Shown here in pieces: positions 63,126 to 64,000 of a DNA stretch of 64,000 nucleotides; the first letter of the stretch is position 1, and every line of letters starts with the position of its first letter. The stretch spans positions 460,313 through 524,312 of the forward strand of contig NZ_VOXE01000003.1 in assembly GCF_008014695.1 (NCBI RefSeq), read 5' to 3'. This stretch comes from Chryseobacterium sp. GTDB taxonomy: Bacteria > Bacteroidota > Bacteroidia > Flavobacteriales > Weeksellaceae. The notes below the pieces were generated by a model. That model was not told where the DNA came from. It worked only from the letters and a program-made list of their open reading frames with translations, and searched no databases. The translations under genes were made by a program, and so were the position numbers.

Positions 63126-64000
63126 ATGAATAACATACTTTATATTTTATTATTTCTTTTCATTTCAAATTTGTATTTTACACAAACTGCAACTAATCTT
63201 GCTTATTTAAATGATGGAGGTGTGAAATTAGTCGATAACATAGAATACATTTCACTAGAGGATAATGCAAATGGCTTATTGTTAATAATAAATATTAATA
63301 GTAAAGATTATACATTTCTGGTGGATACAGGGGCCTCTGTTTCTATACTAAATAATCAGAGTTTTAAAAATGCGAATATAGTTGAGCGTAAAGAAAAAAT
63401 AAAGATAAAGGATCCATTGGGAAATGAGGAGGAAAAGGATTTGTTTTATCTCGATTTCAAAATTGGTGAAAATCAATTGTCAGATTTTGCTTTTATTAAA
63501 AGTGATTTGTCCCAACTATTTAAAAACAATTGTTCAAAATTAGACGGAATTATTGGTGCTAACGTACTTAAAAAGTTGAACTGGAAATTTGTAAAAAAGG
63601 AAAATAAATTATTTTTTTCTCAGAAACCTTTCACTTATGAAGGTTACAATGAACCAACATCGGTAAAATGGGCTGGTAGTATACCACTTGTAGAAATGAA
63701 AGTGAATGACTATAAGTTTCTGGCACTTATTGATACTGGACATTTTGGTACATTTATTTTTCCGAATTACATTTATATCAATAATTTTGGTTTTGGTACA
63801 TATTACAATTCCACAAAAGGCAGAGGAAATCTGGTTACAACAATCAATGGCAGCCAAAAGGTGGAATTAAAGAAAGCCCGCCTAGAAAGCCTTAGCTTAG
63901 GAAATATTGATTTTAGTGAATATGAAGTAATTTTAGCTCCTAAAGTCCTTCCAAATATAGGCAATGGCATAATTCTTCAAAACGGTTTTATTTTTAATTT
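63126..64000 (+). CDS. Retropepsin-like aspartic protease, partial (runs off window)
   Basis: 291 codons remain open to the window end. Signal peptide (LLFLFISNLYFTQ). It carries two aspartic protease signatures: FLVDTGASVSIL (Asp67) and ALIDTGHFGTF (Asp203), each with the DTG triplet, and GIIGANVLKKLNWKF, the Ile-Gly-Ala/x-Asn segment following the first. Two DTG copies in one chain indicate a double-domain enzyme rather than a homodimer. The export signal fits a periplasmic or secreted protease. It lies 45 bp after the pseudogene and probably shares its promoter, so it may act on the small exported products of this island (inference). Confidence 0.85.
   Translation, partial: MNNILYILLFLFISNLYFTQTATNLAYLNDGGVKLVDNIEYISLEDNANGLLLIININSKDYTFLVDTGASVSILNNQSFKNANIVERKEKIKIKDPLGNEEEKDLFYLDFKIGENQLSDFAFIKSDLSQLFKNNCSKLDGIIGANVLKKLNWKFVKKENKLFFSQKPFTYEGYNEPTSVKWAGSIPLVEMKVNDYKFLALIDTGHFGTFIFPNYIYINNFGFGTYYNSTKGRGNLVTTINGSQKVELKKARLESLSLGNIDFSEYEVILAPKVLPNIGNGIILQNGFIFN

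Overview
The window comes from an AT-rich member of the Bacteroidota, most likely family Weeksellaceae (Chryseobacterium or a close relative such as Kaistella or Epilithonimonas). The signs are a type IX secretion sorting tail on an S8 protease, a SusC/SusD pair, a GLPGLI-family protein, a GYDIA-type GHMP kinase, BshC of the bacillithiol pathway, and promoters of the TTG-N16-20-TAnnTTTG type in place of the usual -35/-10 pair. Genus-level placement is inference. No rRNA genes, CRISPR array, intact transposase or prophage were seen. No gap between genes exceeds about 210 bases.

Layout. 1-6.3 kb: secreted and membrane genes mostly on the minus strand (start of a large cell-surface protein, MFS and SMR exporters, a GH3-type acyl-adenylating enzyme, small exported proteins). 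6.5-12.5 kb: mfd, two paralogous lipoproteins and pth. 12.5-15.3 kb: carbonic anhydrase, a small exported protein and a SulP anion transporter, which look like a bicarbonate-handling operon. 15.4-19.2 kb: rmlA, rmlB and a UDP-glucose dehydrogenase, with a frameshifted four-helix-bundle (23S rRNA intervening-sequence type) gene between rmlA and rmlB. That gene is bounded by inverted repeats. 19.2-24.1 kb: rimP-nusA-infB behind a promoter and a hairpin leader. 24.1-31.3 kb: T9SS-exported subtilase, then a SusC/SusD/lipoprotein operon whose promoter contains a perfect 24-bp palindrome.

31.3-47.7 kb is mostly housekeeping: porin, bshC, a LysM/periplasmic-binding protein, fabD, GHMP kinase, pckA, aroQ, rpsT between two tRNA-Glu genes, a cell-wall amidase, lptD, ridA and an HtrA protease. 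47.8-56.9 kb: trhO with an unusual C-terminal domain, 5-formyl-THF cyclo-ligase, a membrane regulator-like pair, a very alanine-rich LEA-like lipoprotein, a TrmH-type methyltransferase, rmuC and a large membrane protein. 57.0-60.4 kb: the str operon rpsL-rpsG-fusA-rpsJ.

The most unusual part is the last 3.6 kb. Directly after rpsJ, where rplC is normally expected, lies an accessory island of small secreted proteins. Three copies of a roughly 135-bp block (terminator hairpin, promoter-like region and start codon) sit in front of three different exported-protein genes. The second cargo and the broken third cargo share a C-x2-C-x2-G-C motif near the C-terminus. The third is a pseudogene (one frameshift, two in-frame TAA codons) followed closely by a retropepsin-like aspartic protease that runs off the window end. 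This modular arrangement is the best candidate here for an undescribed system.
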